From the NCBI RefSeq assembly GCF_024622045.1, contig NZ_JANKBP010000008.1: 64,000 bases of DNA. One strand, given 5' to 3'. The stretch is from Rodentibacter caecimuris. Its GTDB lineage: Bacteria; Pseudomonadota; Gammaproteobacteria; Enterobacterales; Pasteurellaceae. Below the pieces are notes generated by a model. That model was not told the DNA's origin. It did no database searches and saw nothing but the letters and a program-made list of their open reading frames with translations. The position numbers and the translations under genes were made by a program. Below, piece by piece: positions 35,332-45,522 of this stretch; positions within the stretch are counted from its first letter, which is position 1; each line of letters starts with the position of its first letter.

Positions 35332-35526
35332 AGGGAACCCTCTATTTTGCTGTGTAAATATGATTGAAATAAGCACGCATTATAACGTAATCCTATCGAC
35401 TTTTCATTGGATTTATTTTTCAGATTTAGCGTAGCGGGCAATATAAAAGTCATGTATAATCCCTGCCCTTTCGTGCGTGAAACCTTGTTTTACACACTCT
35501 ACATCTTTAATAACTCTGAATGAACA

Positions 35527-37377
35527 ATGACAAATAAAATTGATATTAATAAACTGCGCAATATTGCAATTATTGCGCACGTTGACCACGGAAAAACCAC
35601 ACTTGTAGATAAACTTCTTCAACAATCCGGTACTTTTGAAGCAACACGTGGCGATATAGACGAGCGTGTTATGGATTCAAATGATCTAGAAAAAGAACGC
35701 GGCATTACTATTCTTGCTAAAAACACTGCGATTAATTGGAATGATTACCGTATTAACATTGTCGATACGCCGGGGCATGCGGACTTTGGTGGAGAAGTAG
35801 AACGTGTTCTTTCCATGGTTGATTCCGTACTTTTAGTCGTTGATGCGTTTGACGGCCCAATGCCGCAAACCCGTTTCGTCACCCAAAAAGCCTTTGCTCA
35901 CGGATTAAAACCGATTGTTGTAATCAACAAAGTTGACCGTCCGGGGGCTCGTCCTGATTGGGTTGTAGATCAAGTTTTCGATTTATTTGTCAATCTTGGT
36001 GCAACAGATGAACAGCTAGACTTTCCGATCATTTATGCCTCCGCATTAAACGGTGTTGCGGGTCTTGAACATGAAGAATTGGCAGAAGATATGACACCGT
36101 TATTTGAAGCCATTGTTAAACACGTTGAACCACCAAAAGTGGAATTAAATGCACCGTTCCAAATGCAAATTTCCCAATTAGATTACAACAGCTATGTTGG
36201 GGTAATTGGTATTGGTCGTATTAAACGCGGTTCGATTAAACCAAATCAACCGGTAACCATTATTAATAGTGAAGGAAAAACCCGTCAAGGGCGCATCGGT
36301 CAAGTGCTTGGTCACCTTGGTTTACAGCGTTATGAAGAAGAAATGGCTTATGCGGGCGATATCGTGGCTATCACCGGATTAGGCGAACTCAATATTTCCG
36401 ATACTATTTGCGATATCAATTCCGTTGAAGCCTTACCTTCATTAACTGTGGATGAACCGACTGTCACGATGTTCTTCTGTGTCAATACTTCACCATTTGC
36501 CGGTCAAGAAGGAAAATATGTGACTTCACGTCAAATTCTTGAGCGTTTAAATAAAGAGCTGGTTCACAATGTGGCGTTGCGTGTGGAAGAAACGCCAAAC
36601 CCGGATGAATTCCGCGTATCCGGTCGAGGTGAATTACATCTTTCCGTATTGATTGAAAATATGCGCCGTGAAGGCTATGAACTCGCCGTATCCCGTCCAA
36701 AAGTTATCTATCGTGAAATCGATGGCAAAAAACAAGAACCTTATGAACAAGTAACGATTGACGTGGAAGAACAACACCAAGGTTCTGTCATGGAAGCATT
36801 AGGTATCCGTAAAGGTGAAGTGCGTGATATGTTACCGGATGGCAAGGGGCGTGTTCGTTTAGAATATATCATTCCAAGTCGCGGCTTAATCGGATTCCGT
36901 GGCGAATTTATGACTATGACTTCCGGTACCGGTTTGCTTTACTCCAGTTTCAGCCATTATGATGACATCAAAGGCGGCGAAATCGGTCAACGTAAGAACG
37001 GCGTGTTAATCTCTAACGCCACAGGTAAAGCCCTAGCTTACGCATTGTTCGGCTTACAAGAACGAGGCAAATTAATGATCGATGCCAACGTAGAAGTGTA
37101 TGAAGGGCAGATTATCGGTATCCATAGCCGTTCAAACGATTTAACCGTCAACTGCTTACAAGGTAAAAAACTCACCAATATGCGCGCTTCGGGTAAAGAT
37201 GACGCCATTGTGCTCACTACACCGGTGAAATTTAGCCTTGAACAAGCCATTGAATTTATTGATGACGATGAATTAGTGGAAGTCACCCCTGAATCGATCC
37301 GAATCCGCAAAAAACTATTGACGGAAAACGATCGTAAACGTGCAAATCGAACGACAACCAGTACAAGCACACATTAA
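35527..37377 (+). CDS. typA: Translational GTPase TypA/BipA
   Basis: 616 residues, usual length. A ribosome-associated GTPase that aids 50S assembly under stress. GTPase motifs AHVDHGKTTLVDKLL, DTPGHADFGGEVERVLS and NKVDRPGARPDW are intact, followed by EF-G-like domains and the C-terminal BipA domain (GRGELHLSVLIENMRREGYE, IPSRGLIGFRGEFMT). Divergent from glnA. Confidence 0.98.
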   Translation: MTNKIDINKLRNIAIIAHVDHGKTTLVDKLLQQSGTFEATRGDIDERVMDSNDLEKERGITILAKNTAINWNDYRINIVDTPGHADFGGEVERVLSMVDSVLLVVDAFDGPMPQTRFVTQKAFAHGLKPIVVINKVDRPGARPDWVVDQVFDLFVNLGATDEQLDFPIIYASALNGVAGLEHEELAEDMTPLFEAIVKHVEPPKVELNAPFQMQISQLDYNSYVGVIGIGRIKRGSIKPNQPVTIINSEGKTRQGRIGQVLGHLGLQRYEEEMAYAGDIVAITGLGELNISDTICDINSVEALPSLTVDEPTVTMFFCVNTSPFAGQEGKYVTSRQILERLNKELVHNVALRVEETPNPDEFRVSGRGELHLSVLIENMRREGYELAVSRPKVIYREIDGKKQEPYEQVTIDVEEQHQGSVMEALGIRKGEVRDMLPDGKGRVRLEYIIPSRGLIGFRGEFMTMTSGTGLLYSSFSHYDDIKGGEIGQRKNGVLISNATGKALAYALFGLQERGKLMIDANVEVYEGQIIGIHSRSNDLTVNCLQGKKLTNMRASGKDDAIVLTTPVKFSLEQAIEFIDDDELVEVTPESIRIRKKLLTENDRKRANRTTTSTSTH

Positions 37378-37385
37378 TGAAAATA

Positions 37386-37408
37386 GGGATCAACCACGAT
37401 CCCTTTTC
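37386..37408 (+). terminator. Terminator of typA
   Basis: GGGATC (37386-37391) pairs with GATCCC (37398-37403), followed by TTTT, within 10 bases of the typA stop. Confidence 0.75.
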
Positions 37409-37556
37409 CCTCTAAAAAAGTACTCTAAATATCATGTCACGCAATAGTGACATAGCTTGAATGTATCGAAATACTCCATGATAGTTTGGCTGTTGTACTT
37501 AATGACAATACCAAACTTTTTAATCTCCCCGCATTTTAGTCATAGGAAATGTTATT

Positions 37557-38495
37557 ATGCTTACGATGTTCATTGGAATTCTCATCGGTATTATCGTGAG
37601 TTTTCAAACGGCAATTAATTCCCGCTTACGCAGTTATCTCGGCGTCCCCTTTTTATCTTCCTTTATTTCTTTTAGTGGCGGAACACTCTTTTTAATAATA
37701 CTTGCCAAGCTATCAAACGAACCACTAACGATTGAACCGATAACCCTTTTACAAACACCTTGGTGGCTTTGGATTGGCGGATTAATGGGAATGGTCTCAT
37801 TAACGGCAAATATTTTACTATTTGCTAAGCTCGGCAGCGTACAAACGGCAATCATTCCTTTACTTGGGCAAGTTATAATGGGGATATTGATCGATACTTT
37901 CGGTTGGTTCTATTCCCCTAAAATCGATCTTAATCTTATTCGTATATTAGGTATTAGCTTAGTTTTTCTAGGGATATTTTTTACCGTTGTTATGCCTATC
38001 ATGAAAAAAACAAAATCCCCTCATAGTCAATCAGAACCTCATCTTTGGCTATGGCGTTTTTTTGGTATTTTTGCCGGAATGTTATTGGCTGCACAAACGG
38101 CAATCAATGCAGAATTAGGACGTGTGCTGCACTCCTCCGTTCAAGCCGCGTTTGTCTCCTTTGCGGTTGGTGGAAGCGGATTGTTTCTAGTGGTTTTATT
38201 TTATGAAAAAAGTTTTTCAACGCTAAAAAATGCTATCGGCAAAGGAAAGCCTTGGTGGGTATGGTTCGGTGGATGTTTAGGCGCGTTGTTTATTTTCGGC
38301 AGCATTACTCTTGTTCCCCAAATCGGGACTGGCGGAGCAGTGGTTTTAGCGTTACTCGGTTTAATTTCAGGGAGTTTATTAGTGGACAAATTTGGCTTTT
38401 TCGGCGCACAACGAAAAGTAATTCGTCCTATTCAGTTAGCCGGTCTGGGCATTTTAATCTGTGGTGTGATGCTAATTCAGTTGATTAGGATATAA
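37557..38495 (+). CDS. DMT-family membrane transporter (DUF606/YdcZ type, tandem)
   Basis: 312 residues with ten predicted membrane helices arranged as two similar halves: FQTAINSRLRSYLGVPFLSS in the first and AAQTAINAELGRVLHSSVQA in the second. Each half has the GG..G...N/G.I..... pattern of DUF606 (DMT_YdcZ) proteins, which usually occur as single 5-helix units, so this is a fused pair. Likely exports a small metabolite; substrate unknown. AGGAAAT precedes the ATG. Monocistronic, converging on alaA. Confidence 0.85.
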   Translation: MLTMFIGILIGIIVSFQTAINSRLRSYLGVPFLSSFISFSGGTLFLIILAKLSNEPLTIEPITLLQTPWWLWIGGLMGMVSLTANILLFAKLGSVQTAIIPLLGQVIMGILIDTFGWFYSPKIDLNLIRILGISLVFLGIFFTVVMPIMKKTKSPHSQSEPHLWLWRFFGIFAGMLLAAQTAINAELGRVLHSSVQAAFVSFAVGGSGLFLVVLFYEKSFSTLKNAIGKGKPWWVWFGGCLGALFIFGSITLVPQIGTGGAVVLALLGLISGSLLVDKFGFFGAQRKVIRPIQLAGLGILICGVMLIQLIRI

Positions 38496-38508
38496 AGGAT
38501 TTATCATA

Positions 38509-38534
38509 AAGTGCGGTTCAAATCGAACCGCTAC
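38509..38534. terminator. Terminator between convergent DMT transporter and alaA
   Basis: Stem GCGGTTC (38513-38519) with GAACCGC (38525-38531), one arm being part of an uptake signal. A second inverted uptake-signal core lies near 38573-38580. Confidence 0.6.
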
Positions 38535-38586
38535 TCTTTGTCGAAACCTATAAAACAACAATATTTCTAACCGCACTTTTTCAGCT

Positions 38587-39801
38587 CTATTGGCGATAAT
38601 TTTGTAAAAAACGTCCCAATTTTGTAATGGCCTCTGTCAATTGGTTCACGTAAGGCAACGTGACAATACGGAAGTGATCCGGTGAGTGCCAATTAAATCC
38701 TTTACCGTGAACAAGCAACACTTTTTCTTGGCGAAGTAAATCCAGCACCATTTTTTCATCACTATGAATATTAAATTTTTTCACATCCATTTTGGGGAAC
38801 ATATAGAGTGCCCCCATTGGTTTCACGCAAGTGATGCCGGGAATTTGTGTTATCAATTCATAGGCTTTATTACGTTGCTCCAATAAACGTCCGCCCGGCA
38901 AAATAAACTCATTAATGCTTTGATAGCCGCCTAACGCTGTCTGAATCGCATGCTGCATCGGCACATTGGCACATAAACGCATAGAGGCCAACATATCCAA
39001 GCCCTCAATGTACCCTTTAACGTGATGTTTCGGCCCATTTAGAATCATCCAACCTTGGCGGAAACCGGCGACACGGTAAGATTTTGATAATCCGTTAAAA
39101 GTTACCGTTAATAAATCAGGGGCTAATGCCGCAATATGATGGTGAACCGCATCATCATATAAAATTTTATCGTAAATTTCGTCAGCAAAAATAATCAGAT
39201 TGTTTTGACGCGCTATCTCCACGATTTCTTCCAACAATGCTTTGCTATATACCGCACCCGTTGGATTATTCGGATTGATAATCACGATAGCTTTTGTTTT
39301 GGCATTCACTTTTGCCTTAATATCATCGATAGCAGGAAACCAACCGGCGTCTTCGTCACACAAATAATGCACAGCTTTACCGCCAGAAAGCGTCACCGCC
39401 GCCGTCCATAACGGATAATCCGGCATAGGTACCAATACTTCATCACCATCATTTAACAGCGCCTGCATAGCCATTGTAATCAGTTCGGAAACACCGTTAC
39501 CGATATACACATCATTCACTGTCGAGCCTTGAATACCCTTTGATTGATAATATTGCACAATGGCTTTACGGGCGGAATATAGCCCTTTAGAATCACAATA
39601 ACCTTGTGCAGAAGGCAAATTACGCAAGACATCCACCAAAATCTCATCCGGCGCTTCAAAACCAAATGGTGCGGGATTACCAATATTTAATTTTAAAATT
39701 TTATTGCCTTCCTCTTCTAAACGGAGCGCCTCTTTGTGTACCGGTCCGCGAATATCATAACAAACCTGTTCCAATTTATCGGATTTGGGGAATAATCGCA
39801 T
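38587..39801 (-). CDS. alaA: Glutamate-pyruvate aminotransferase
   Basis: 404 residues from the ATG at 39801 (MRLFPKSDKLEQVCYDIRGP); the upstream frame to 39918 is not homologous. A PLP-dependent fold-type I transaminase making alanine from pyruvate. IINPNNPTGAVY, FADEIYDKILYD and the Schiff-base lysine in FNGLSKSYRVAGFRQGW are visible. Divergent from menF. Confidence 0.95.
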   Translation of the reverse strand: MRLFPKSDKLEQVCYDIRGPVHKEALRLEEEGNKILKLNIGNPAPFGFEAPDEILVDVLRNLPSAQGYCDSKGLYSARKAIVQYYQSKGIQGSTVNDVYIGNGVSELITMAMQALLNDGDEVLVPMPDYPLWTAAVTLSGGKAVHYLCDEDAGWFPAIDDIKAKVNAKTKAIVIINPNNPTGAVYSKALLEEIVEIARQNNLIIFADEIYDKILYDDAVHHHIAALAPDLLTVTFNGLSKSYRVAGFRQGWMILNGPKHHVKGYIEGLDMLASMRLCANVPMQHAIQTALGGYQSINEFILPGGRLLEQRNKAYELITQIPGITCVKPMGALYMFPKMDVKKFNIHSDEKMVLDLLRQEKVLLVHGKGFNWHSPDHFRIVTLPYVNQLTEAITKLGRFLQNYRQ

Positions 39802-39945
39802 ACAAATTCCTTTTATTTTTGTGATAAGTGCGGTTAATTTACGCTGAATTTTCAATCTTGAAAAGATTTTGTAAAAAAATTTTTTGTAACAAACAAACTG
39901 CGGTAAAATAACCAGCAATTTTTACTATAAATTTAACAATATCTA

Positions 39946-41238
39946 ATGGATAGTTTAGAGCAAGCGACAAGCCAATTAAGTCGGCAGATTGAGGATTATT
40001 TGCGACAAAAACAAAGTGATATTGTGTGTTTCCAAACGGATATCACCAATGTCAATTTATTGGCGTGGCTGAAAGCCCAAAGTATTTATCCACAATTTTA
40101 TTTGCATTTTCGTGACGAAAACAAAAGCCTTGCTGCTGTCGGTCAAGTGCGGTCATTTTCCCAGCTGAATTTAGCCCAAACATTCATTGAGGAATATAAT
40201 TTTCCCATTATCGGCGGTTTACAATTTCAGGGAAGCGGGCAATTTATTTTGCCTCAGCTTTTATTGGAAGAAAATGGGAATGGCACGACAATTAGCTGTT
40301 TCGTTGAAGGTAAAACCTCAGCGCAAAACACATTAACAATATTAAAAACCTTGCCTAAAACGACCGCACTTTGTGTATTGACAAAACAGCCCCCATTACA
40401 TACCGAACAACGGGCAAATAAACGAATTTGGTGCGATTGGGTAAACCAAGCCCTGTATGAAATTAAGCAAGGCGGGCTGATAAAACTGGTGTTAGCCAAC
40501 GAAACCGTTTTTCATTTAAAACAAGCTATCAACCCCTATGACTTTTTAGCAGAAAGCCAAAATCAAAATCAAGGTTGTTATCATTTTTTATGGGCGGAAA
40601 AACCCTATTCGACATTTGTCGGTTCAACGCCGGAACGTTTATTTGCCCGTGAATACAATCTGTTTTTAACTGAAGCTCTTGCCGGCACCGCACCGATTAC
40701 GGCTGATCCAAAAGAAAATCAGCAGCAAGCAGAATGGTTATTAAATGATGAAAAAAATTTGAACGAAAACTGGCTTGTAGTGCAAGATATTTCACAAAAT
40801 ATTCACCCTATGGTGGAATCTTTTGATATCAGCGAAGTAGAGCTCAAACCTTTGCGCAAAGTCCAGCATTTACTGCGAAAAATTCGGGCAAATTTGACCG
40901 CACATTATCGGGATTCAGTATTACTTCAAGCCATTCATCCTACAGCGGCAGTTTCCGGTTTGCCCCAACAACAAGCGAAGATGATTTTATCGGAAATTGA
41001 AACCTTTGAACGAGGCTGGTATGCCGGCACTTTAGGATTGATGAGTAAAGCATACTCTGAATTTTGTGTTGCGATCCGATCCGCATTTATTGAAGGTAAT
41101 CAAATTCGAGTCTTTGCCGGTGCGGGTATTGTTGAAGGCTCCGAACCTTTAACGGAATGGCAAGAAATTGAACGTAAGGCAGAGGGACTAATTTCCCTTT
41201 TTGCAGAAAATAATAATGGAGAGAAAGAATGTCTATGA
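39946..41238 (+). CDS. menF: Isochorismate synthase (menaquinone)
   Basis: 430 residues. Converts chorismate to isochorismate, opening the menaquinone pathway. The chorismate-binding C-terminal domain has STFVGSTPERLFAR, LAGTAPITADPKEN, HPTAAVSGLPQQ and RVFAGAGIVEGSEPLTEWQE. It overlaps menD by 10 bases, and the ribosome site of menD lies inside it. Confidence 0.95.
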   Translation: MDSLEQATSQLSRQIEDYLRQKQSDIVCFQTDITNVNLLAWLKAQSIYPQFYLHFRDENKSLAAVGQVRSFSQLNLAQTFIEEYNFPIIGGLQFQGSGQFILPQLLLEENGNGTTISCFVEGKTSAQNTLTILKTLPKTTALCVLTKQPPLHTEQRANKRIWCDWVNQALYEIKQGGLIKLVLANETVFHLKQAINPYDFLAESQNQNQGCYHFLWAEKPYSTFVGSTPERLFAREYNLFLTEALAGTAPITADPKENQQQAEWLLNDEKNLNENWLVVQDISQNIHPMVESFDISEVELKPLRKVQHLLRKIRANLTAHYRDSVLLQAIHPTAAVSGLPQQQAKMILSEIETFERGWYAGTLGLMSKAYSEFCVAIRSAFIEGNQIRVFAGAGIVEGSEPLTEWQEIERKAEGLISLFAENNNGEKECL

Positions 41239-42935
41239 GCGTGTTTAATCGTTGTTGGTCAAAAGTGATTTTAGAAACCTTGGTGCGCCAAGGCGTTTCT
41301 CATTTTTGTATTGCGCCCGGCTCACGCTCGACTCCTTTAACCCTTGAAGCCGTACGATTACAAAATAACGGTCGTGCGACTTGTTATAGCCATTTTGATG
41401 AGCGTGGTTTAGGCTTTTTTGCGCTTGGTATTGCCAAATCCACCCAAGCTCCGGTAGCAATTATCGTCACTTCCGGTACGGCTACGGCAAATCTTTATCC
41501 AGCAATTATTGAAGCGCGTCAAAGCGGAGTGGATCTCGTTGTATTAACGGCAGACCGTCCCCCTGAACTATGGGAATGCGGAGCAAATCAAGCCATCTTG
41601 CAACAAAATATGTTTGCTGACTACCCTGTTGCCAATGTGAATTTACCTAAACCGAATACTGACTATTCCGCAAACTGGTTAATCTCCCTGCTTGAGCAAG
41701 CGATATTTCAGCAAACACAGCAAGGCGGTGTTGTACATATTAATGTGCCTTTCGCCGAACCGCTTTACGAAGCGACCGAAGAAGCCATAGACAGCCATCC
41801 TTGGTTACAATCATTACGGCATTGGTTAGCACAAAATAAGCCATGGATAACCCATGAAGCCCAACAACAAGAAGTGCTTATGCATGAAAATTGGGATCAT
41901 TGGCGTACCAAACGTGGTGTCATTGTCGTAGGGCAACTACTGGCGGAACAAGCTATGGGCATTAATGCTTGGGCAACCACAATGGGTTGGATTTTATTGA
42001 CGGACATTCAATCCGGGGTCGAGCCCACCAGCCCTTATGCCGATATTTGGCTTGCTAATCAAACCGTTCGTGAAAAATTGTTACAAGCGGATATTGTTAT
42101 TCAGTTTGGCTCTCGTTTTATCAGCAAACGGATTAATCAATTTTTACAAGCTTTTAAAGGCGAATTCTGGATTGTAGAACAAAGCTCAAGAGCGGTTGAT
42201 CCTTATCATCACACACATACTCGTTTTAATGCGAAGGTACATCATTGGCTACGAGCCCATCCGCCGCTTCGTCAAAAACCTTGGCTATTAGAACCTCTCG
42301 CCTTGTCAAAATTCTGTGCCGGTTTTATTGAACAGCAGGTGGGAGGCAACTTAAACGAGGCCTCTCTTGCCCATCATATTGAACGGGTATTACCTTACAA
42401 TGGGATTTTATTCCTTGGCAATAGCTTATTTGTGCGCCTTGTGGATGCCCTCACCAAACTCCCTGAAGGCTATCCAATTTATACAAATCGTGGCGCAAGC
42501 GGAATTGACGGTTTACTGGCAACGGCTGCCGGTATTGGCGTAGGAACAAATCAACCCGTTGTAGCAATGATTGGCGATACCTCGACACTCTACGATCTTA
42601 ATTCTCTTGCACTTTTCAAAAACGTTACGCAACCAACCATTATTTTTGTGATTAACAATAACGGCGGCGCCATTTTTGATATGTTACCGGTAGATGAAGC
42701 AGTCAAAGATCGTTTTTATCGCTTACCGCATAACGGCGACTTTTCACAAATTGCAGCAATGTTTGATATTAAATACGCCCATCCTTACACTTGGGCGGAT
42801 TTAAGCAGCATATTAAAACAAGCCTACACCCGTCGTAAAACGACGCTTATTGAAATTAAAACGAACCCGAATGATGGTAGCAACATCTACAAACGTTTAA
42901 TTGAACAAATCAGTTATGCCGTGATTGGCGAATAA
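41229..42935 (+). CDS. menD: SEPHCHC synthase
   Basis: 568 residues, a thiamine-diphosphate enzyme joining isochorismate and 2-oxoglutarate. N-terminal FCIAPGSRSTPLTLEAVR and TSGTATANLYPAIIEA, and the C-terminal ThDP/Mg motif MIGDTSTLYDLNSLALFKN..NNNGGAIFDMLP are present. GGAGAGAAAGA precedes the ATG at 41229. Menaquinone from this pathway feeds fumarate reductase encoded at 15.9-19.3 kb. Confidence 0.97.
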   Translation: MSMSVFNRCWSKVILETLVRQGVSHFCIAPGSRSTPLTLEAVRLQNNGRATCYSHFDERGLGFFALGIAKSTQAPVAIIVTSGTATANLYPAIIEARQSGVDLVVLTADRPPELWECGANQAILQQNMFADYPVANVNLPKPNTDYSANWLISLLEQAIFQQTQQGGVVHINVPFAEPLYEATEEAIDSHPWLQSLRHWLAQNKPWITHEAQQQEVLMHENWDHWRTKRGVIVVGQLLAEQAMGINAWATTMGWILLTDIQSGVEPTSPYADIWLANQTVREKLLQADIVIQFGSRFISKRINQFLQAFKGEFWIVEQSSRAVDPYHHTHTRFNAKVHHWLRAHPPLRQKPWLLEPLALSKFCAGFIEQQVGGNLNEASLAHHIERVLPYNGILFLGNSLFVRLVDALTKLPEGYPIYTNRGASGIDGLLATAAGIGVGTNQPVVAMIGDTSTLYDLNSLALFKNVTQPTIIFVINNNGGAIFDMLPVDEAVKDRFYRLPHNGDFSQIAAMFDIKYAHPYTWADLSSILKQAYTRRKTTLIEIKTNPNDGSNIYKRLIEQISYAVIGE

Positions 42936-42940
42936 AGGCT

Positions 42941-42963
42941 AGGGCGTGTCGCAACGCCCTTTA
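42941..42963 (+). terminator. Intercistronic hairpin between menD and menH
   Basis: AGGGCGT (42941-42947) pairs with ACGCCCT (42954-42960), followed by TTAATTTT. It ends only a few bases before the menH ATG, so it may attenuate menH or reduce its translation rather than end the operon. Confidence 0.5.
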
Positions 42964-42968
42964 ATTTT

Positions 42969-43712
42969 ATGACGAATATTATTTTTCTCCACGGATTGCT
43001 CGGTACTTCATCGGATTGGCAAAAAGTCATCGAAAATCTACCGCACTTTCACTGCGTTTCCCTTAATTTGCCTTTTCATGGAAAAGCAAAAAAGATTGAA
43101 GTCACGGACTTTGAAGATACTGCCCAATATGTGGCGAAACAGATCCGTTTAGCGATTCCGAATGAGCCTTATTTCCTCGTGGGTTATTCCCTCGGAGGAC
43201 GCATAGCCTTACATTATGCATTACAAGCTAAAATCGAAAAAAATCATTTACAAGGCGTGATTTTAGAAGGCGCCAATTTAGGCTTAAAAACGGAAGAGGA
43301 AAAACAGGCACGTTGGCAAAATGATACACAATGGGCAATGCGCTTTACTGCCGAATCCCCTGAAAATGTGTTAGAAGATTGGTATAAACAGCCCGTATTT
43401 TCCCATTTAACCGATCACGAACGGGCAATACTCATTGAAAAACGAAAAGCAAATTGTGGTGCTAACATTGGAAAGATGTTACTTGCCACCAGTCTCGCCA
43501 AACAACCCGATTTTCGTGAAAAAGTGCGGTCAAGTTCGTTACCTTTTTTTTACTTTTGTGGTGAACGGGATGTCAAATTTCAAACCCTTGCACATTCTGA
43601 ACAACTCAATTTAACCACAATTCCCAATGCGGGCCACAATGCCCATTCAGAAAACCCTCTCCTATTTGCTAAAAAACTTGAGAATCTTATTTTAGAAATT
43701 GCTCAATGTTAA
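42969..43712 (+). CDS. menH: SHCHC synthase, alpha/beta hydrolase
   Basis: 247 residues. Eliminates pyruvate from SEPHCHC to give SHCHC. Alpha/beta-hydrolase marks: oxyanion-hole FLHGLLGTSSDW, nucleophile elbow VGYSLGGRIAL and the late histidine in PNAGHNAHSENP. No Shine-Dalgarno is seen in front of the ATG; the menD-menH hairpin occupies that space. Third gene of the men cluster. Confidence 0.93.
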   Translation: MTNIIFLHGLLGTSSDWQKVIENLPHFHCVSLNLPFHGKAKKIEVTDFEDTAQYVAKQIRLAIPNEPYFLVGYSLGGRIALHYALQAKIEKNHLQGVILEGANLGLKTEEEKQARWQNDTQWAMRFTAESPENVLEDWYKQPVFSHLTDHERAILIEKRKANCGANIGKMLLATSLAKQPDFREKVRSSSLPFFYFCGERDVKFQTLAHSEQLNLTTIPNAGHNAHSENPLLFAKKLENLILEIAQC

Positions 43713-43780
43713 AGGAAATGCTAGGATTTAAGCCTTTGTATTTATAGAGTTTTTCTCTTACATTTTTTAAGGAAAGCAAT

Positions 43781-45097
43781 ATGACGGCACAACTTCGCAA
43801 TAATCCGATGAAAGTGGCGCTTGCCTCGATGGTCGGTACGGCAATTGAATTTTTTGATTATTATATCTATGCGGCAGCTGCCGTACTCGTGTTCAATACC
43901 CAGTTTTTCCATAGCGATGATCCCCTTTCAAATGATCTTCTTTCCCTTTCCACTTTAGCCTTGGCATTTTTTGCCCGCCCTATCGGCTCGGCATTGTTTG
44001 GACACTTTGGAGATAAAATCGGGCGTAAAAAAACCCTTGTCGCCTCCCTCTTGCTCATGGGCGGATCCACCGTGCTTATCGGTTTATTACCCAGCTATTC
44101 CCAAATCGGTATTTGGGCACCGATCTTGCTTTGTATTTGTCGCGTAGGACAGGGTATCGGTCTTGGTGGAGAATGGGGTGGCGCGGCTTTAGTTGCAACA
44201 GAAAATGCTCCGGAAGGCAAACGTGCATGGTACGGTACGTTTCCACAATTAGGCGCACCTATTGGTTTATTTGTTGCCAATGGAACCTTCTTCTTAGTGA
44301 GCTATTTTTGGGGACAAGAAGCGCTCGTTGAATGGGCTTGGCGAATTCCCTTTATCTCTTCCGTATTATTGGTATTTGTTGGCTTATACGTCCGTTTAAC
44401 CTTACACGAAAGCCATGTTTTCATTGAGGCGGAACAAAAAGGCAAAAAATTAAATGCGCCGGTGAGTGTCGTATTTACCAAACACTTAAAACCTATGGTA
44501 ATTGGCACATTCATTATGGTGGCAACCTATTCCCTTTTCTACATTATGACCGCCTTTGCGCAGGCGTATTCACGTACCGCACCGAATCTTTCCGAAGCCG
44601 GTCATCCTCTCGGATTAGGCATTCCGGCAAATACGTTTACAGGTTTATTATTAATCAGCGCCATTGTTTTCGGTATTTTTATCAGTATTTCCGGTATCTA
44701 TGCAGATAAAATCGGGCGTCGTAAATGGTTGATTTGGGTGACTATTGCCATTGGCGTACTCGGGTTATCTATGCCGCTATTCTTACAAAACGGTACGCCA
44801 ACCAGCGTATTCGCCTTCCTTATCATTGGTATGGCAATTATGGGAATGACTTTTGGACCAATGGCGGCACTGTTGCCTGAATTATTTCCAACCGAAGTGC
44901 GCTATTCCGGCGCCTCTCTTGCTTATAACTTAGCCTCTATTATCGGCGCAACGGTTGCGGCAATGATTTCATTAAAAATCAATGCATTATTTGGTGTTAT
45001 GGGCGTAGGCATTTATTTAGCAATTAACGCATTAATGACATTGTTGGCATTGTTTGCCTCAAAAGAAACAAAAAACATCGATTTAACCCAGATCTAA
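43781..45097 (+). CDS. MFS transporter, metabolite:H+ symporter (MHS) family
   Basis: 438 residues, twelve membrane helices. MHS signatures are clear: GTAIEFFDYYIYAAAAVLVF at the start, the loop GHFGDKIGRKKTLVASLL, GIGLGGEWGGAALVATENAP and a second DKIGRRKWL. The family imports organic acids, shikimate or betaines with protons; the substrate cannot be told (ShiA/YhjE-like). It follows menH by ~70 bases, as a similar gene does in H. influenzae, and ends in its own terminator. Confidence 0.9.
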   Translation: MTAQLRNNPMKVALASMVGTAIEFFDYYIYAAAAVLVFNTQFFHSDDPLSNDLLSLSTLALAFFARPIGSALFGHFGDKIGRKKTLVASLLLMGGSTVLIGLLPSYSQIGIWAPILLCICRVGQGIGLGGEWGGAALVATENAPEGKRAWYGTFPQLGAPIGLFVANGTFFLVSYFWGQEALVEWAWRIPFISSVLLVFVGLYVRLTLHESHVFIEAEQKGKKLNAPVSVVFTKHLKPMVIGTFIMVATYSLFYIMTAFAQAYSRTAPNLSEAGHPLGLGIPANTFTGLLLISAIVFGIFISISGIYADKIGRRKWLIWVTIAIGVLGLSMPLFLQNGTPTSVFAFLIIGMAIMGMTFGPMAALLPELFPTEVRYSGASLAYNLASIIGATVAAMISLKINALFGVMGVGIYLAINALMTLLALFASKETKNIDLTQI

Positions 45098-45110
45098 TAT
45101 CTTATAAACA

Positions 45111-45144
45111 AAAATGCCAAGGTTCTTACCTCGGCATTTTGTTT
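45111..45144 (+). terminator. Terminator of the MHS transporter gene
   Basis: AAAATGCCAAGG pairs with CCTCGGCATTTT (one mismatch) across TTCTTA, followed by GTTTT. Confidence 0.8.
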
Positions 45145-45175
45145 TAGAAAACCTCATTTAAAATGACCGCTCTTT

Positions 45176-45496
45176 CTAATCAAAAGAATCTTTTAAACGT
45201 TCATCCGCTCGGCGGGATTCCCCTTTATGCTGCAATTTATTTAGCTGACGTTCCAATTTTTCCTCCACTTCATTAATTGCTTTGTACATATCATCAGCTG
45301 TCGCAGTAGCAATTAAATTGCCAAGCGGTGTTCCAATGGAGGCTTCGACTGAAAAACCATTCGGTACTTTATTCAACACAAAATGGGGATTGATTAATTG
45401 TGTATGCCATTTTTCCAATTTTGCTAAACGGTTTTCCACATGTTCACGAATGGCAGGAGTGATTTCCATTTGTTTGCTGGTGATATTTAATGTCAT
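45176..45496 (-). CDS. raiA: Ribosome-associated inhibitor / hibernation factor
   Basis: 106 residues, the short RaiA/YfiA (HPF) form. It binds the 30S decoding site in stationary phase and silences ribosomes. The family pattern is complete: LNITSKQMEITPAIREHVEN, KLEKWHTQL, IGTPLGNLIATATADDMYKA and EVEEKLERQLNKLQHKGE. Single gene with a spacer of ~440 bases upstream. Confidence 0.95.
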   Translation of the reverse strand: MTLNITSKQMEITPAIREHVENRLAKLEKWHTQLINPHFVLNKVPNGFSVEASIGTPLGNLIATATADDMYKAINEVEEKLERQLNKLQHKGESRRADERLKDSFD

Positions 45497-45522
45497 AACA
45501 TTTACCTCTTTGCATTGTTAAG

